From Lachnospiraceae bacterium (lineage in GTDB: Bacteria > Bacillota > Clostridia > Lachnospirales > Lachnospiraceae), in contig JAFXCD010000009.1 of NCBI GenBank assembly GCA_017521605.1, positions 124,001-188,000 on the forward strand: DNA of 64,000 nucleotides, written 5' to 3'. A program made the position numbers and the translations under genes. Shown here piece after piece: positions 62,623-64,000 of the stretch. Within the stretch, counting starts at the first letter, position 1, and each line of letters begins with the position of its first letter. Below the pieces are notes generated by a model. The model was not told where the DNA came from. It was given only the letters and a program-made list of their open reading frames with translations, and ran no database searches.

Positions 62623-63261
62623 CTAAAGTGAAGGATATATATTTCCTGCTCCTGCTCCATATCTAACATTTAAAGTGTATGCCACCGCATCTGTAACATA
62701 TTTTGATAAGTATTTTGTGCAGTTATATGTCACCCGTACTGTACGCATATCATCTGCGAATAATGTCGAGTAAGAAGTTGCTGCATATCCGGGATATACA
62801 GAGAGTAGATATCCGGCAGAATCAACATCCCCTGTATAAATGGTTATTCCACTTACAGTTGTTGTGTATGCTTTTAAATACAAGTAATTTGCATTTGCAG
62901 CATAAAAATATTTCTGTGTATCTAATGTCGAGCGCACAACTCCACCATTCATCAATGCATTTTCTAATGGAGCATCCATTACAGAATCAAACTCCACTTC
63001 TGCAATATAACATTCCATGATATACTCCTCAAATTCTTCTATTGACATTGCACTAAAGAATGCTACCATATCTTCATAGCTCTCACCTGCTGCAGGAGTC
63101 AATTGGTATGTTGTACCTAACTCAAGATTTAACTCTTCTAATCTTTCTTCATACATTTGCAAACTATCTATTCCCTCGCTTGCATACGCCATGGTTCCCT
63201 GATTAACAAGAATGGCAACTGCTAAAACCATTACTAATACTGTTTTAATCGTCTTTCTCAT
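62623..63261 (-). CDS. Secreted protein of unknown function
   Basis: 212 residues. Signal peptide VLVMVLAVAILVNQGTMAYA cleaves before SEG. The mature part has a helical N-terminal half (MYEERLEELNLELGTTYQL) and a beta-rich, Tyr-rich C-terminus ending YGAGAGNIYPSL. No family recognised. AAGGAGGAA precedes the ATG. Forms an operon with the truncated gene upstream of it (gap 37 bp). Confidence 0.7.
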   Translation of the reverse strand: MRKTIKTVLVMVLAVAILVNQGTMAYASEGIDSLQMYEERLEELNLELGTTYQLTPAAGESYEDMVAFFSAMSIEEFEEYIMECYIAEVEFDSVMDAPLENALMNGGVVRSTLDTQKYFYAANANYLYLKAYTTTVSGITIYTGDVDSAGYLLSVYPGYAATSYSTLFADDMRTVRVTYNCTKYLSKYVTDAVAYTLNVRYGAGAGNIYPSL

Positions 63262-63298
63262 CTTTCGATTCCTCCTTATTATCTACGGTTTGTAATTC

Positions 63299-64000
63299 TT
63301 AAAGTTCAAGTATTCCTGACGAGTTTTCTGCTTCATACTCTATTGTTAAATAATCTTTTAAATTAATTACCCCTCCTTCCTTTGTAATAGCATATACCGT
63401 ATATGCTCCTGGAACACTCACTTTATATATAGTATTTGTGCTATGCCCTACTTTGTTTTCCGTCTGCGTTTGGTGGTTATATACATATATTTCCTCTATA
63501 ATCGCTTCCCCATGATAATTAATAATAAATGTACATGCACCATCTACAACAACAACTTCTTCTCCAAAATTTTTATATATCAAATGTCTTGTTTCTGTTT
63601 GAACATTCCCGTCAAATATCATTACTGTATTCGATACATTCAAAACACACCAATAATATTTTCCTGTCTCATTGCTTAGAATTGTTTCTGACACTTTAGA
63701 AACCCTTATATTACTTATAAGTTCCTTATAGTTCCCCTCATGTATATACCCTACACTGTAACACAAATTTTCTCCACTCAGATTGCCGTATAAAACCGAC
63801 TCTTCTCCACTTAGCAAATCTGTTTCCGTACTAAAAATAACCATTTCTCCTGGTTCAATGACTACATTATTGATGCAGTATGTTTTTCCATCTCCCAAAA
63901 CCTGAATCTCTCTAACCGTTTCTAAATTTTCAACTTCCATTATTTCCTCTTTACTAATAAACTCACTCTCCCAAACTAGACTAACTATTCCCGACAACCA
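63299..64000 (-). CDS. Exported protein of unknown function (partial, runs off right edge)
   Basis: The frame is open through position 64000 (codon TGG at 64000-63998), so the N-terminus, probably a signal peptide or helix, lies outside. At least 233 residues: beta-rich, with GEMVIFSTET and VSVPGAYTVYAITKEGGV. No family recognised; in operon with the secreted protein downstream. Confidence 0.65.
   Translation of the reverse strand, partial: WLSGIVSLVWESEFISKEEIMEVENLETVREIQVLGDGKTYCINNVVIEPGEMVIFSTETDLLSGEESVLYGNLSGENLCYSVGYIHEGNYKELISNIRVSKVSETILSNETGKYYWCVLNVSNTVMIFDGNVQTETRHLIYKNFGEEVVVVDGACTFIINYHGEAIIEEIYVYNHQTQTENKVGHSTNTIYKVSVPGAYTVYAITKEGGVINLKDYLTIEYEAENSSGILEL

Noticed and set aside
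10806-64000. Prophage interpretation
   Set aside because: No capsid, portal, terminase or tail genes; VirB4, VirD4 and pilus genes indicate conjugation. The lysozyme-like and ArpU-like genes alone are not enough.
1-64000. CRISPR arrays and rRNA genes
   Set aside because: No regularly spaced repeats and no rRNA sequence seen on either strand.

Overview
The window looks like a chromosome segment of a low-to-medium GC, strictly anaerobic Gram-positive of the Clostridia, most likely Lachnospiraceae. The evidence is the strong AGGAGG-type ribosome binding sites, frequent TTG starts, YtrA/ABC, CPBP and DUF3842 genes, and plant-glycan enzymes (inference; no species is assigned).

Chromosomal part, 1 to about 10805, all on the minus strand: a glycan-degrading operon (GH43 fragment, GH31 glycosidase, type B carboxylesterase) behind a clear promoter with a LacI-type palindrome; a YtrA-like GntR repressor with an ABC ATPase, two membrane proteins and two CPBP intramembrane proteases; an ECF-transporter S component whose leader ends in an intrinsic terminator (riboswitch candidate); and DUF3842. 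It ends in the 3' part of a tRNA-Arg(CCU) gene followed by its terminator.

From about 10806 to beyond the right edge lies what I read as an integrative conjugative element. The truncated tRNA copy is its left attachment site; the intact tRNA, integrase and relaxase should lie to the right, outside the window. Left cargo (11.1-23.1 kb): two regulatory genes, a small beta-rich protein, a peptidoglycan-binding/DUF1906/lysozyme-like protein, and a minus-strand cluster of BlaI, a BlaR1-like M56 protease fused to an RCC1 propeller, a membrane protein, and lipoproteins, one with RCC1 repeats. Transfer operon 1 (23.4-35.3 kb): VirB2-like, VirB6-like, NlpC/P60, VirB4, VirD4 and accessory proteins. A minus-strand DUF4062/ImmA cargo (35.5-37.4 kb) follows. 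Operon 2 (37.9-49.8 kb): a complete Tad-like pilus set (TadE-like proteins, prepilin peptidase, CpaB, CpaE, CpaF, TadB, TadC, Flp-like pilin) plus a zinc-finger protein and a sigma factor. Operon 3 (50-59 kb): SSB, a MoxR AAA ATPase with a VWA/HECGH protein, AbrB, and a DNA methylase. The right cargo repeats the DUF1906 theme with a different C-terminus and adds secreted proteins.

Two regulatory themes tie the element together. Transfer operons 1 and 2 share one promoter design (TTGGCACTG, then GCGATTTACA, 17 bp, TATAAT/TAAAAT, at identical spacing), and both leaders carry terminator-like hairpins. Four cargo genes at both ends of the element (two DUF1906 proteins and two small paralogues) share a GTTTACA box 28-30 bp from a perfect 12-bp palindrome. 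This DUF1906/small-protein regulon, and the BlaI / BlaR1-RCC1 sensory cluster, are the best candidates for undescribed systems.
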